NCBI RefSeq assembly: GCF_900143215.1
Contig: NZ_FRDM01000010.1
Span: 62,001 to 126,000 of the forward strand
DNA: 64,000 nt
Direction of reading: 5' to 3'
From: Geodermatophilus obscurus
GTDB taxonomy: Bacteria; Actinomycetota; Actinomycetes; Mycobacteriales; Geodermatophilaceae
The notes beneath the pieces were generated by a model that saw nothing but the letters and a program-made list of their open reading frames with translations, was not told where the DNA came from and made no database searches. Made by a program: the position numbers and the translations under genes. Numbering within the stretch: the stretch's first letter is position 1; each line of letters opens with the position of its first letter. Positions 17,178-25,609 of this stretch are shown in pieces.

Positions 17178-18671
17178 TCAGTCCGTGGATCGAGGTGGCA
17201 CCGTGATCTTGTACTGGGCGATCTTCCGGTAGAGCGTGGCGCGGCCGATGCCGAGCTCCTCGGCCGCGCGGGTGACCGTGGTGCCGGGCTCGGTCAGGCA
17301 GCGCACGATCTCGTTCCGCTCCAGCTGCTCCAGCCGGCCGAGGGGGCGCGCGCCGCCGTCGAGGACCTCGGGGGCGAGGTGGTGCAGGTCCACGACGTCG
17401 GTGCGCGCCGCGGCGTCCCGGACGACGCGGCGCAGCTGCGTGGCGTTGCCCGGCCAGGCGCAGCTGACCAGCGCGCGCGCCGCACGGGGGGTGAAGTCGA
17501 CCGCGCGGTGGCGCTCCTCGCGCGCGAACCGCTGCGCGAGCGGCAGGACGTCGTCGGCCCGGAGCCGCAGCGGCGCGGCCTCCACGACGGTGTCGGCCAG
17601 CCCGGCCAGCTCGTCGGGGAGGGTGGCGAAGCCGGGCGCCGTCAGGACGAACGGCTGCGGCCGGCCGGCACGGCGGGCGGTGGTCAGGATCTGGGTCAGC
17701 TCGCCGACGGCCCAGGCCGGCAGCTCCTCGAGCCCGGACACGATGACGCAGGTGTCCGCGTCGCGCAGGCCGGGGGTCCACAGCGCGAGCCAGGCCGGGA
17801 CGTCGCCGGCCTCGGGTGCGCGGGCGCGGAGGATCCGCTGCCGGGACGACAGCCGGCGGCGGGCCAGCACGGCGAGCGTGGCCTTGCCCGATCCGGGCTC
17901 GCCCACGACGGCCGTCACCCGCCCGGCGGCGACGGCCGACGCGGCCTCCTCCACGGCGGCACGCCAGCTCGCGGAGACGCACGGTTCGCCGTCATCGGGG
18001 GCGAGGCGGCCCCCGGTGACGTGGAAGACGTCGCCCCGGGGCACCAGCCGCAGCGTCCGCCCGCCCGCGCGGAGGAGCATGAGCGCGCTGGTGGCGCTCG
18101 CCGCCGTCTGGGCCAGCCCGAGGAGGAGCTCGGACGAGGAGTCCGACCACGTGGTCAGGTTGATGCTCCCGGCCAGCTCGCCGGTCACCGGTTCGAGCAC
18201 GGGCGCGGCCGCGCAGGTGTAGCCGCGCAGGTCGGTGCAGTAGTGCTCCGCTGCGCGGACCAGGGTGGGCGCCCGGTCGGCGAGGGAGAGCCCGAGCCCG
18301 TTCGTCCCGGCGTTGCGCTCGTGGTAGGAGAAGCCCGGCGCCAGGTGCACGCGGTCGAGCGACCGCCGGATGTCGGGGTCGTCGCCGAGCCGGGCCAGGA
18401 CGAGGCCCGTGGGGTCGGCCACCATGAGGCTGACCGGTTCGTTCGGGATCGTCGCCTGCAGGTCGGTGAGGACCCGGTGCGCGCACTCGTACAGCAGGGA
18501 CCCGGTGTCCAGCGACCCGGTGAAGACGGGGATGACCTCGTCCGGGGGGACGCCGTAGCGCTGGCTGCGGTGCCAGGACGCCCGCACGCGCGGCGCCGTG
18601 GCCCGTCCAGCCGGCCGGCTGCCGGTCGGCGCAGCCGGTGCCGCCGCGAGGTCAGCTGAGCGCCCGTCCAC
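17178..18671 (-). CDS. GAF-domain Fis-type activator (AcoR/MimR-like)
   Basis: A 497-residue regulator. Residues about 60-190 form a GAF-like sensor segment (ending CAAAPVLEPVTGELAGSINLT). A central degenerate AAA+ domain retains a P-loop (GEPGSGKATL) but lacks the sigma-54-contacting GAFTGA loop, as in actinobacterial AcoR/MimR-type proteins. The C-terminus is a Fis HTH (TRAAEELGIGRATLYRKIAQYKI). The GTG at 18671 is chosen because GGGAGG lies 5 bases before it; a TTG at 18707 is the longest option. It is divergent from the amidohydrolase operon. In propane monooxygenase loci such activators control mim/prm genes. Confidence 0.82.
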   Translation of the reverse strand: MDGRSADLAAAPAAPTGSRPAGRATAPRVRASWHRSQRYGVPPDEVIPVFTGSLDTGSLLYECAHRVLTDLQATIPNEPVSLMVADPTGLVLARLGDDPDIRRSLDRVHLAPGFSYHERNAGTNGLGLSLADRAPTLVRAAEHYCTDLRGYTCAAAPVLEPVTGELAGSINLTTWSDSSSELLLGLAQTAASATSALMLLRAGGRTLRLVPRGDVFHVTGGRLAPDDGEPCVSASWRAAVEEAASAVAAGRVTAVVGEPGSGKATLAVLARRRLSSRQRILRARAPEAGDVPAWLALWTPGLRDADTCVIVSGLEELPAWAVGELTQILTTARRAGRPQPFVLTAPGFATLPDELAGLADTVVEAAPLRLRADDVLPLAQRFAREERHRAVDFTPRAARALVSCAWPGNATQLRRVVRDAAARTDVVDLHHLAPEVLDGGARPLGRLEQLERNEIVRCLTEPGTTVTRAAEELGIGRATLYRKIAQYKITVPPRSTD

Positions 18672-18734
18672 GACGACCTCCCGCCTTGTGGCCTGCGCCA
18701 CCCGCAATGTACGCGCTGACCAGGGCGGGGTGGC

Positions 18735-18749
18735 GTCCCAAAGTGAGAC
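18735..18749. promoter_or_regulatory. Candidate activator site (GTCCCA-N3-TGAGAC)
   Basis: Inverted repeat GTCCCA / TGAGAC (one mismatch) around AAG. It lies between the activator start and the amidohydrolase promoter, where an AcoR/MimR-type protein would bind. This is from symmetry and position only. Confidence 0.35.
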
Positions 18750-18799
18750 AACGACCGCCTACTCGTCACCCGTCGGGCTGTCTAGCGTCGGGCGAGCAG

Positions 18800-18815
18800 T
18801 GTGACTGCCCTCACA
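18800..18815. promoter_or_regulatory. CRP/GlxR-type binding site
   Basis: TGTGACTGCCCTCACA has two exact half-sites (TGTGA-N6-TCACA) and lies 20 bases upstream of the amidohydrolase ATG. Being so close to the start codon, it probably sits at or downstream of the transcription start and would act as a repressor site or roadblock. The match to the CRP consensus half-sites is exact. Confidence 0.6.
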
Positions 18816-18835
18816 CCGAGCTGACGGAGGCCGGC

Positions 18836-19879
18836 ATGTACAGCAAGGACGGCGAGCAGTACCACGTCGTGGACTCCCACATCGCCCTGTGGGACGCGCG
18901 CCCGGAGAACCAGCGCAACATCCACGGCAAGCAGTTCATCGACTGCTTCTACGACTACCACCGCAACCTCAGCCCGGAGTCCGAGGTGTGGCCCTACGAG
19001 GAGTACCTCTACCAGGGCGGCGAGCGGCTGATGCGCGACGTGTTCGTCGACGGGATCGTCGACCACGCGATCTTCCAGCCGGCCCGGCTGGCCGAGTTCT
19101 ACCACCGGGGCTTCGGGCAGACCGAGGAGGCGTTCGCCCTCGCGCAGGCCCATCCGGACAAGCTGACCTACAACCACCACTGGGACCCGCGCGACGGGGA
19201 GAACGGCCTGGATCGGCTGCGCGCCGACGCCGAGCGCATGCAGCTCAAGGGCGTGAAGCTCTACACCGCCGACTGGCACGGCGAGTCGCGCGGCTGGAAG
19301 CTCACCGACCCGATGGCCTACCGCTACTTCGAGCTCTGCCGCGAGCTGGGGATCACGAACATCCACGTCCACAAGGGCCCGACGATCCGCCCGCTGGACC
19401 GCGACGCCTTCGACGTCGCCGATGTCGACCACGCGGCCACGGACTTCACCGACCTCAACTTCGTCGTGGAGCACTGCGGGCTGCCGCGCCTGGAGGACTT
19501 CTGCTGGATCGCCACCCAGGAGCCCAACGTGTACGCCGGCCTGGCCGTGGCCATCCCGTTCATCCACACCCGGCCGCGGTACTTCGCCCAGATCATGGGT
19601 GAGCTCACCTACTGGCTCGGCGAGGACCGCATCCTCTTCTCCAGCGACTACGCGCTGTGGACGCCCAAGTGGCTGGTCGAGCGCTTCGTGGACTTCCAGA
19701 TCCCCGAGGACATGACCGAGTACGCGCCGCTCACCACCGCGCTGAAGAAGAAGGTGCTCGGCCTCAACGCCGCCAGGCTCTACGACCTGCCGGTGCCGGC
19801 CGAGCTGCAGCTGCCCGACGCCGACGAGACGGCGACCGGCCCGCGCGAGCCGGCGGCCGCCGACCTCGCCTCGGTCTGA
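18836..19879 (+). CDS. Amidohydrolase (propane-monooxygenase-cluster type)
   Basis: A 347-residue amidohydrolase-2 family TIM barrel. DSHIALWD stands in place of the usual HxH near residue 15. Later metal-site blocks include NIHVHKGPTI, VVEHCGLPRLEDFCWIA and LFSSDYALWTPKW. The ATG follows ACGGAGG at good spacing. From memory of the family, close relatives sit directly behind prmABCD/mimABCD diiron monooxygenase genes in Rhodococcus and Mycobacterium. There they are conserved but have no proven reaction. Here the next two genes are the DUF59 protein and alcohol dehydrogenase also found in those clusters, but no monooxygenase is present. Confidence 0.85.
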   Translation: MYSKDGEQYHVVDSHIALWDARPENQRNIHGKQFIDCFYDYHRNLSPESEVWPYEEYLYQGGERLMRDVFVDGIVDHAIFQPARLAEFYHRGFGQTEEAFALAQAHPDKLTYNHHWDPRDGENGLDRLRADAERMQLKGVKLYTADWHGESRGWKLTDPMAYRYFELCRELGITNIHVHKGPTIRPLDRDAFDVADVDHAATDFTDLNFVVEHCGLPRLEDFCWIATQEPNVYAGLAVAIPFIHTRPRYFAQIMGELTYWLGEDRILFSSDYALWTPKWLVERFVDFQIPEDMTEYAPLTTALKKKVLGLNAARLYDLPVPAELQLPDADETATGPREPAAADLASV

Positions 19880-19890
19880 GGGGGACGCCG

Positions 19891-20658
19891 ATGACCGCCG
19901 TCCTCCCCGCCCTGACCGGAACCGAGGCCGAGGTGCGCGCCGCGCTGGGCACCGTCGTCGACCCCGAACTGGACGAGCCGATCACCGACGTCGGCTTCGT
20001 CCGCTCGGTGGCGGTGGACGGTTCCGCCGTCGAGGTGCACCTGCGGCTGCCCACCTCGTTCTGCGCGCCGAACTTCGCCTGGCTGATGGTCTCCGACGCC
20101 CACGACGCGGTGTCCGCCGTCCCCGGGGTGGAGTCGGTGGTGGTCGAGCTCGACGACCACTCCGACTCCGACCTGATCAACCGCGGCCTGGCCGCCGGTG
20201 CCGGCTACCGCGGCACCTTCGGCTCCGAGGCGGAGGAGTCCCTCGACGAGCTGCGGGCGACCTTCCAGCGCAAGGCGCACACCGCGGCGATGGAGCGGGC
20301 CGTCACCGCGCTGCTCCGCAGCGACCCGACGGTGGACGTCGCGGCGCTCACCCTCGGCGACCTGCCGGCGGGGGAGCACACCACCGACGCGCTGCTGCGC
20401 CGGCGGGCGACCCTTGGCCTGCCCCTGGACGACGGGGCGCCGGTGCTCGTGCACGACGACGGCACCCGCCCCGACCCCGCGCAGGCGGAGCTCGTGCTGC
20501 GCCGGGCCCGCTCGGTGCGCATCTCCGTCGACGGCAACGCGCACTTCTGCCGGGGTCTGCTCGCCACCCGCTACCCGGGGTCGGAGGCCGACCAGGCGCC
20601 CCGCCCCGGGGACCGTCCCCTGCTCCCGCTCACCGTCTCGAAGGGCACCCACCCGTGA
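19891..20658 (+). CDS. DUF59/MIP18-family protein (iron-sulfur or metallocentre assembly type)
   Basis: A 255-residue protein. The first 100 residues are a DUF59 domain (AALGTVVDPELDEPITDVGFVRSV... LRLPTSFCAPNFAWLMVSDAHDAV), with the conserved DPE motif and Cys. The remainder is an extra domain whose FCRGLLATRYPG near the end is typical of the monooxygenase-cluster version. DUF59 proteins help assemble Fe-S or metal centres. The ATG at 19891 is 11 bases after the amidohydrolase stop, and the stop overlaps the alcohol dehydrogenase start (GTGA), so the three genes form one transcript. Confidence 0.82.
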   Translation: MTAVLPALTGTEAEVRAALGTVVDPELDEPITDVGFVRSVAVDGSAVEVHLRLPTSFCAPNFAWLMVSDAHDAVSAVPGVESVVVELDDHSDSDLINRGLAAGAGYRGTFGSEAEESLDELRATFQRKAHTAAMERAVTALLRSDPTVDVAALTLGDLPAGEHTTDALLRRRATLGLPLDDGAPVLVHDDGTRPDPAQAELVLRRARSVRISVDGNAHFCRGLLATRYPGSEADQAPRPGDRPLLPLTVSKGTHP

Positions 20659-21680
20659 AGGCCGTACGCGTCCACGAGTACCACGCCGACCCCACGATCG
20701 ACGACATCCCCGAACCGCAGATCCAGGGTCCGCTCGACGTCATCGTCAGGATCGGCGGCGCCGGGGTCTGCCGCACCGACCTGCACATCCTCGAGGGCCA
20801 GTGGGCCGACCTGCAGAACCCCGACCTGCCCTACGTGATCGGGCACGAGAACGCCGGGTGGGTGCACTCGGTCGGGGAGGGGGTCACCAACGTCGCCGTC
20901 GGCGACACCGTGATACTGCACCCCCAGCCCAGCTGCGGCCTGTGCACGGCCTGTCGCGCCGGCCGGGACATGCAGTGCGAGAACGCCTTCTTCCCCGGGC
21001 TGTCGAACGACGACGGCGGCATGGCCGAGTACCTGCGCACCACCGCCCGCGCCTGCGTGAAGCTCGACCCGTCGACCGATCCCGCCGACGTCGCCGCACT
21101 CGCCGACGCCGGCATCACCGCCTACCACGCCGTGCGCAAGGCCCTGCCGCTGCTGCACCCGGGCACGACGGCGGTCGTGCAGGGCGCCGGGGGTCTCGGC
21201 CACATCGGCGTCCAGTGCCTGGCCGCGCTGTCGGGGACCCGGATCGTCGTCGTCGACCGCAACCCCGATGCCCTGGAGCTCGCCCGGCGGATCGGGGCGG
21301 ACGAGACCGTGGTCGCCGACGGCAACCAGGTGCAGGCGGTCCAGGACCTGACCGGCGGGGGCGCGGAGGTCGTCTTCGACTTCGTCGCCGAGCAGGGCGC
21401 GGAGATGGACGGCTGGCACATGACCGGCCCGGCCGGCTCCTACTACGTCATCGGGTACGGCGGCGAGCTCCGGATCCCGACGCTGGACTTCGTCGCCGGC
21501 GAGAAGAACATCGTCGGCAACATCGTCGGCACCTACACCGACCTGGCCGAGCTGATGGTGCTCGCGCAGGCCGGCAAGGTCACCCTGCACACCCAGCAGT
21601 ACCCGCTCGACAGGGCCGTGGACGCGCTCCGCGACCTCGACGCCGGAAAGGTCCGGGGCCGGGCGATCCTCGTCCCCTGA
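20655..21680 (+). CDS. Zinc-dependent NAD-linked alcohol dehydrogenase
   Basis: A 341-residue medium-chain dehydrogenase. The catalytic zinc ligands are in GAGVCRTDLH and GHENAG. The structural zinc site has the full C-x2-C-x2-C-x7-C pattern (CGLCTACRAGRDMQC). The Rossmann motif is VQGAGGLGHIG, and VVVDRNPDAL ends with Asp, indicating NAD preference. In prm/mim loci the equivalent enzyme oxidises the alcohol made by the monooxygenase. Here it is translationally coupled to the DUF59 gene and ends the operon. A hairpin repeat and a terminator follow. Confidence 0.9.
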   Translation: MKAVRVHEYHADPTIDDIPEPQIQGPLDVIVRIGGAGVCRTDLHILEGQWADLQNPDLPYVIGHENAGWVHSVGEGVTNVAVGDTVILHPQPSCGLCTACRAGRDMQCENAFFPGLSNDDGGMAEYLRTTARACVKLDPSTDPADVAALADAGITAYHAVRKALPLLHPGTTAVVQGAGGLGHIGVQCLAALSGTRIVVVDRNPDALELARRIGADETVVADGNQVQAVQDLTGGGAEVVFDFVAEQGAEMDGWHMTGPAGSYYVIGYGGELRIPTLDFVAGEKNIVGNIVGTYTDLAELMVLAQAGKVTLHTQQYPLDRAVDALRDLDAGKVRGRAILVP

Positions 21681-21682
21681 AC

Positions 21683-21794
21683 AAGGACCCCCTGCCCCCC
21701 ACCACTCGCAAGCTCGCGGCGGGACCCTGCAGGGGGCCGGCGGTGGGACCCCGCAGGGGGCCGCCTGCCGCCCACCGCTCGCCGGCTCACGGCG
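21683..21794. repeat. Interspersed palindromic intergenic repeat, copy A
   Basis: It starts 3 bases after the alcohol dehydrogenase stop with AAGGACCCCCTGCCCC and contains CTCGCAAGCTCGCGGCGGG and two GCAGGGGGCC blocks that can pair with CCCCCTGC. A clear relative occurs after pyruvate carboxylase (25293-25380) and a shorter one after 39856. It probably works as a terminator-like 3' element. Confidence 0.6.
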
Positions 21795-21823
21795 GAGCCC
21801 GGTCCCCGAGGACCGGGCTCCGC
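21792..21823. terminator. Intrinsic-type terminator
   Basis: Perfect 14-bp stem (21792-21805 with 21810-21823) and a CCGA loop, after the alcohol dehydrogenase operon and before pyruvate carboxylase. Confidence 0.75.
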
Positions 21824-21913
21824 ACCCGTCCGGCCGGGACCCCGGTCGGCCCTCCCGCGGCGCCCCTCCCGTCTGGGAGGCTCATCGGGCCGTCCCGACT
21901 CCTGAGGAGCGCT

Positions 21914-24900
21914 GTGTTCACCAAGGTGCTGGTCGCCAACCGAGGCGAGATCGCGGTGCGGGCCTTCCGCGCGGCCTACGAGCTGGGCGCGGAGACGGTC
22001 GCCGTCTTCCCGTGGGAGGACCGCAACTCCGTCCACCGGCTCAAGGCCGACGAGAGCTACCAGATCGGCGAGGAGGGGCACCCGGTCCGCGCCTACCTCT
22101 CGGTCGACGAGGTGGTCGGCGCGGCGCAGCGGGCCGGGGCCGACGCGGTCTACCCCGGTTACGGCTTCCTGTCGGAGAACCCGGACCTGGCCGAGGCGTG
22201 CGCGCAGGCGGGCATCACCTTCGTCGGTCCGCCGGCGTCGGTGCTCGAGCTGACCGGCGACAAGTCACGCGCGATCGCCGCGGCCCGCGAGGCCGGGCTG
22301 CCGACGCTGCAGGGAACCGACCCCGGCGACGACGTCGACGGGCTGGTCGCCGCCGCCGAGCAGTTCGAGGGGCCGGTGTTCGTCAAGGCGGTGGCCGGGG
22401 GTGGTGGGCGCGGCATGCGCCGGGTCGACGACCGCGCCCAGCTGCGCGGTGCCATCGAGGCGGCCATGCGCGAGGCCGAGTCGGCGTTCGGCGACCCCAC
22501 GGTGTTCCTCGAGCAGGCCGTCGTAGAGCCGCGGCACATCGAGGTGCAGGTCCTGGCCGACGGCGCGGGCAACGTCGTCCACCTCTTCGAGCGGGACTGC
22601 TCGGTGCAGCGCCGGCACCAGAAGGTCGTCGAGCTGGCCCCGGCCCCGAACCTGGACCCCGCGCTGCGCGAGCGGATCTGCGCCGACGCGGTCGCCTTCG
22701 CCCGGGCCATCGGCTACGTCAACGCCGGCACGGTGGAGTTCCTGCTCGACCGGGAGGGTCGGCACGTCTTCATCGAGATGAACCCGCGGATCCAGGTCGA
22801 GCACACGGTCACCGAGGAGGTCACCGACGTCGACCTGGTGCAGAGCCAGCTGCGGATCGCCTCGGGGGAGACCCTCGCCGACCTGGGCCTGTCGCAGGAC
22901 ACGATCATGCTCCGGGGTGCGGCGCTGCAGTGCCGGATCACCACCGAGGACCCGGCCAACGGTTTCCGCCCGGACACCGGCCGGATCACCGCCTACCGCT
23001 CGCCGGGCGGCGCCGGCATCCGGCTGGACGGCGGCTCGGCGCTGGGCGCCGAGGTCGGTGCGCACTTCGACTCGATGCTGGTGAAGCTGACCTGCCGCGG
23101 CCGGGACTTCGGCATCGCGGTCGCCCGCGCCCGGCGTGCGGTGGCCGAGTTCCGCATCCGCGGGGTGGCCACGAACATCCCGTTCCTGCAGGCACTGCTC
23201 GACGACCCGGACTTCGCCGCCGGGCGGGTCACCACCTCCTTCATCGAGCAGCGCCCCCAGTTGCTCACCTCGCGCAGCTCCGCGGACCGTGGCACCCGGC
23301 TGCTGACCTACCTGGCCGACGTCACGGTGAACCGGCCGCACGGGGAGCGGCCGCACCTGGTCGACCCGGTGCAGAAGCTGCCGCACCTCGACTTGCGCAC
23401 GCCGCCGCCGGACGGCTCCCGGCAGCGCCTGATCGCGGCCGGCCCCGAGGCCTTCGCCGCCGACCTGCGCGCCCGGACGGCCCTGGCGGTCACCGACACC
23501 ACCTTCCGCGACGCCCACCAGTCGCTGCTGGCGACCCGGGTGCGCACCCGGGACCTGCTCGCCGTCGCCGGGCACGTCGGGCGCACCGCGCCGCAGCTGT
23601 TCAGCCTGGAGTGCTGGGGTGGGGCGACCTACGACGTGGCGCTGCGGTTCCTGCACGAGGACCCGTGGGACCGGCTGGCCGCGCTGCGGGAGGCGGTCCC
23701 GAACATCTGCCTGCAGATGCTGCTGCGCGGCCGCAACACCGTGGGCTACACGCCCTACCCCGAGGCGGTCACCGACGCCTTCGTCCGGGAGGCCGCGGCC
23801 ACCGGTATCGACGTCTTCCGGGTGTTCGACGCGCTCAACGACGTCGGCCAGATGCGCCCGGCGGTCGACGCCGTCCGGGGGACCGGAACGGCGGTCGCCG
23901 AGGTGGCGCTGTGCTACACCGGCGACCTCTCCGACCCCGGCGAGGACCTCTACACGCTGGACTACTACCTGCGGCTGGCCGAGCAGATCGTCGACGCCGG
24001 CGCGCACGTGCTGGCGATCAAGGACATGGCCGGCCTGCTCCGGCCACCGGCCGCCGCCCGGCTGGTGACCGCGCTGCGCGAGCGCTTCGACGCACCGGTG
24101 CACCTGCACACCCACGACACCGCCGGCGGCCAGCTGGCCACCCTGCTGGCCGCCTGGTCGGCCGGGGTCGACGCGGTGGACGGCGCGGTGGCCTCCATGG
24201 CCGGGACGACGAGCCAGCCGCCGCTGTCGGCGATCGTGGCCGCGACCGACGCCACCGAGCGGGCCACCGGCCTGGACCTGGCCGCGGTCAACGACCTGGA
24301 GCCGTACTGGGAGGCGGTGCGCCGGGTGTACGCGCCCTTCGAGTCCGGGCTGCCGGCGCCGACCGGGCGGGTGTACACCCACGAGATCCCCGGCGGACAG
24401 CTGTCGAACCTGCGCCAGCAGGCGATCGCCCTGGGCCTGGGGCAGCGCTTCGAGGAGGTCGAGGACGCCTACGCCGCCGCCGACCGGCTGCTGGGCCGGC
24501 TGGTCAAGGTCACGCCGTCGTCGAAGGTGGTCGGCGACCTGGCGCTGCAGCTGGTCGGCTCCGGTGTCAAGGTCGAGGACTTCGCCGCCGAGCCCGGGAA
24601 GTACGACCTGCCCGACTCGGTGATCGGCTTCCTGCGCGGCGAGCTCGGCGACCCGCCCGGCGGCTGGCCAGAGCCGTTCCGCAGCCGGGCGCTGGAGGGC
24701 CGCCGTCCGGCCGAGCCGCCGGCCGAGCTGTCCGCGGACGACGAGCGCGGGCTGGCCGAGCGGCCACGGCAGACCCTCAACCGGCTGCTCTTCCCGGGAC
24801 CCACGCGCGAGTACGAGGCGCACGTCGACTCCTACGGCGACGTCTCGGTGCTGCCGACCAAGGAGTTCCTCTACGGGCTGCGCCCCGGCGACGAGCACGC

Positions 24901-25288
24901 CGTCGACCTCGAGCTCGGGGTCACCCTGCTGGTGGGCGTGGAGGCCGTCTCCGATCCCGACGAGCGCGGCATGCGCACGGTCATGTGCACGCTGAACGGG
25001 CAGCTGCGGCCGGTGAGCGTGCGCGACCGCTCGGTCGACGCGCAGGTCAAGGCCGCCGAGAAGGCCGACCGCAGCGACCCCGGCCAGGTCGCGGCGCCCT
25101 TCGCCGGCGTGGTCACCCTGCAGGTCGGCGAGGGCGACACCGTCGAGGCCGGGCAGCCGATCGCCACGATCGAGGCGATGAAGATGGAGGCCGCGATCAC
25201 CGCGCCGGTCGCCGGCACGGTCAAGCGGCTGGCCATCGGCGGCGTCCAGCAGGTGGAGGGCGGTGACCTGCTCGTCGTCCTGTCCTGA
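21914..25288 (+). CDS. pyc: Pyruvate carboxylase
   Basis: A 1124-residue biotin enzyme making oxaloacetate from pyruvate, bicarbonate and ATP; the length is normal for single-chain pyruvate carboxylase. Residues 1-450 are biotin carboxylase (opening KVLVANRGEIAVRAFRAAYE, then VKAVAGGGGRGMR and FIEMNPRIQVEHTVTE). From about 520 is the carboxyltransferase TIM barrel (VTDTTFRDAHQSLLATR, HTHDTAGG). The biotinyl domain at the C-terminus has the biotin Lys in EAMKMEA near residue 1090. The GTG at 21914 follows GAGGAG. It stands alone in its own unit, flanked by the palindromic repeat on both sides. Confidence 0.97.
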   Translation: MFTKVLVANRGEIAVRAFRAAYELGAETVAVFPWEDRNSVHRLKADESYQIGEEGHPVRAYLSVDEVVGAAQRAGADAVYPGYGFLSENPDLAEACAQAGITFVGPPASVLELTGDKSRAIAAAREAGLPTLQGTDPGDDVDGLVAAAEQFEGPVFVKAVAGGGGRGMRRVDDRAQLRGAIEAAMREAESAFGDPTVFLEQAVVEPRHIEVQVLADGAGNVVHLFERDCSVQRRHQKVVELAPAPNLDPALRERICADAVAFARAIGYVNAGTVEFLLDREGRHVFIEMNPRIQVEHTVTEEVTDVDLVQSQLRIASGETLADLGLSQDTIMLRGAALQCRITTEDPANGFRPDTGRITAYRSPGGAGIRLDGGSALGAEVGAHFDSMLVKLTCRGRDFGIAVARARRAVAEFRIRGVATNIPFLQALLDDPDFAAGRVTTSFIEQRPQLLTSRSSADRGTRLLTYLADVTVNRPHGERPHLVDPVQKLPHLDLRTPPPDGSRQRLIAAGPEAFAADLRARTALAVTDTTFRDAHQSLLATRVRTRDLLAVAGHVGRTAPQLFSLECWGGATYDVALRFLHEDPWDRLAALREAVPNICLQMLLRGRNTVGYTPYPEAVTDAFVREAAATGIDVFRVFDALNDVGQMRPAVDAVRGTGTAVAEVALCYTGDLSDPGEDLYTLDYYLRLAEQIVDAGAHVLAIKDMAGLLRPPAAARLVTALRERFDAPVHLHTHDTAGGQLATLLAAWSAGVDAVDGAVASMAGTTSQPPLSAIVAATDATERATGLDLAAVNDLEPYWEAVRRVYAPFESGLPAPTGRVYTHEIPGGQLSNLRQQAIALGLGQRFEEVEDAYAAADRLLGRLVKVTPSSKVVGDLALQLVGSGVKVEDFAAEPGKYDLPDSVIGFLRGELGDPPGGWPEPFRSRALEGRRPAEPPAELSADDERGLAERPRQTLNRLLFPGPTREYEAHVDSYGDVSVLPTKEFLYGLRPGDEHAVDLELGVTLLVGVEAVSDPDERGMRTVMCTLNGQLRPVSVRDRSVDAQVKAAEKADRSDPGQVAAPFAGVVTLQVGEGDTVEAGQPIATIEAMKMEAAITAPVAGTVKRLAIGGVQQVEGGDLLVVLS

Positions 25289-25292
25289 GTCG

Positions 25293-25380
25293 GAGGACCC
25301 CTGCTCCCCACCCCTCGCACGCTCGGGGCGGTGCCCTGGAGGGGGCCGCCCGACGCCCTCCCGCTCGCCGGCTCGGGACG
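25293..25380. repeat. Interspersed palindromic intergenic repeat, copy B
   Basis: It begins 4 bases after the pyruvate carboxylase stop. GAGGACCCCTGCTCCCC, CTCGCACGCTCGGGGCGG and GGAGGGGGCCGCC line up with copy A at 21683-21794 in the same order, with small indels. The stretch ends in CCGCTCGCCGGCTC, as copy A does. Confidence 0.6.
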
Positions 25381-25609
25381 CACACCTCGGCGCCGTGTCG
25401 CCCGGCCACGACCGTGCGTGAGTGACCGCCCGGTGTGTCGGGGTCCGGCCGGACCGGGTCGTTCAGTTCGTCCCGGGGTTGGGCAGGGAGGCATGACGCA
25501 GCCACGCCCGCCCGACCGGCGCGGGTGCTGCGTGGGCCGCCGCGGCGATGCCTCCCGGGGCCGCCAGCAGCGGAGGGACCCAGCCGGCGAGCACGGGACG
25601 GGGTGCGGT
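25381..25609. other. Gene-free stretch before the Ser/Thr kinase
   Basis: With repeat copy B, this makes about 320 bases without a supported gene. An in-frame ATG at 25493 after AGGGAGG (only 2 bases apart) would add 39 residues to the kinase, but the extension (Arg- and Gly-rich) does not look like a kinase N-terminus. I see no clear promoter motif. Confidence 0.4.

Noticed and set aside
14270-17206. 978-residue plus-strand open frame opposite the MMPL and TetR genes
   Set aside because: Low-complexity Arg/Gly/Asp composition without domains; a shadow of the real minus-strand genes.
17178-18671. Sigma-54-dependent activator
   Set aside because: The AAA+ domain lacks GAFTGA and is degenerate, and I saw no -24/-12 (TGGC-N7-TTGC) promoter before the target operon.
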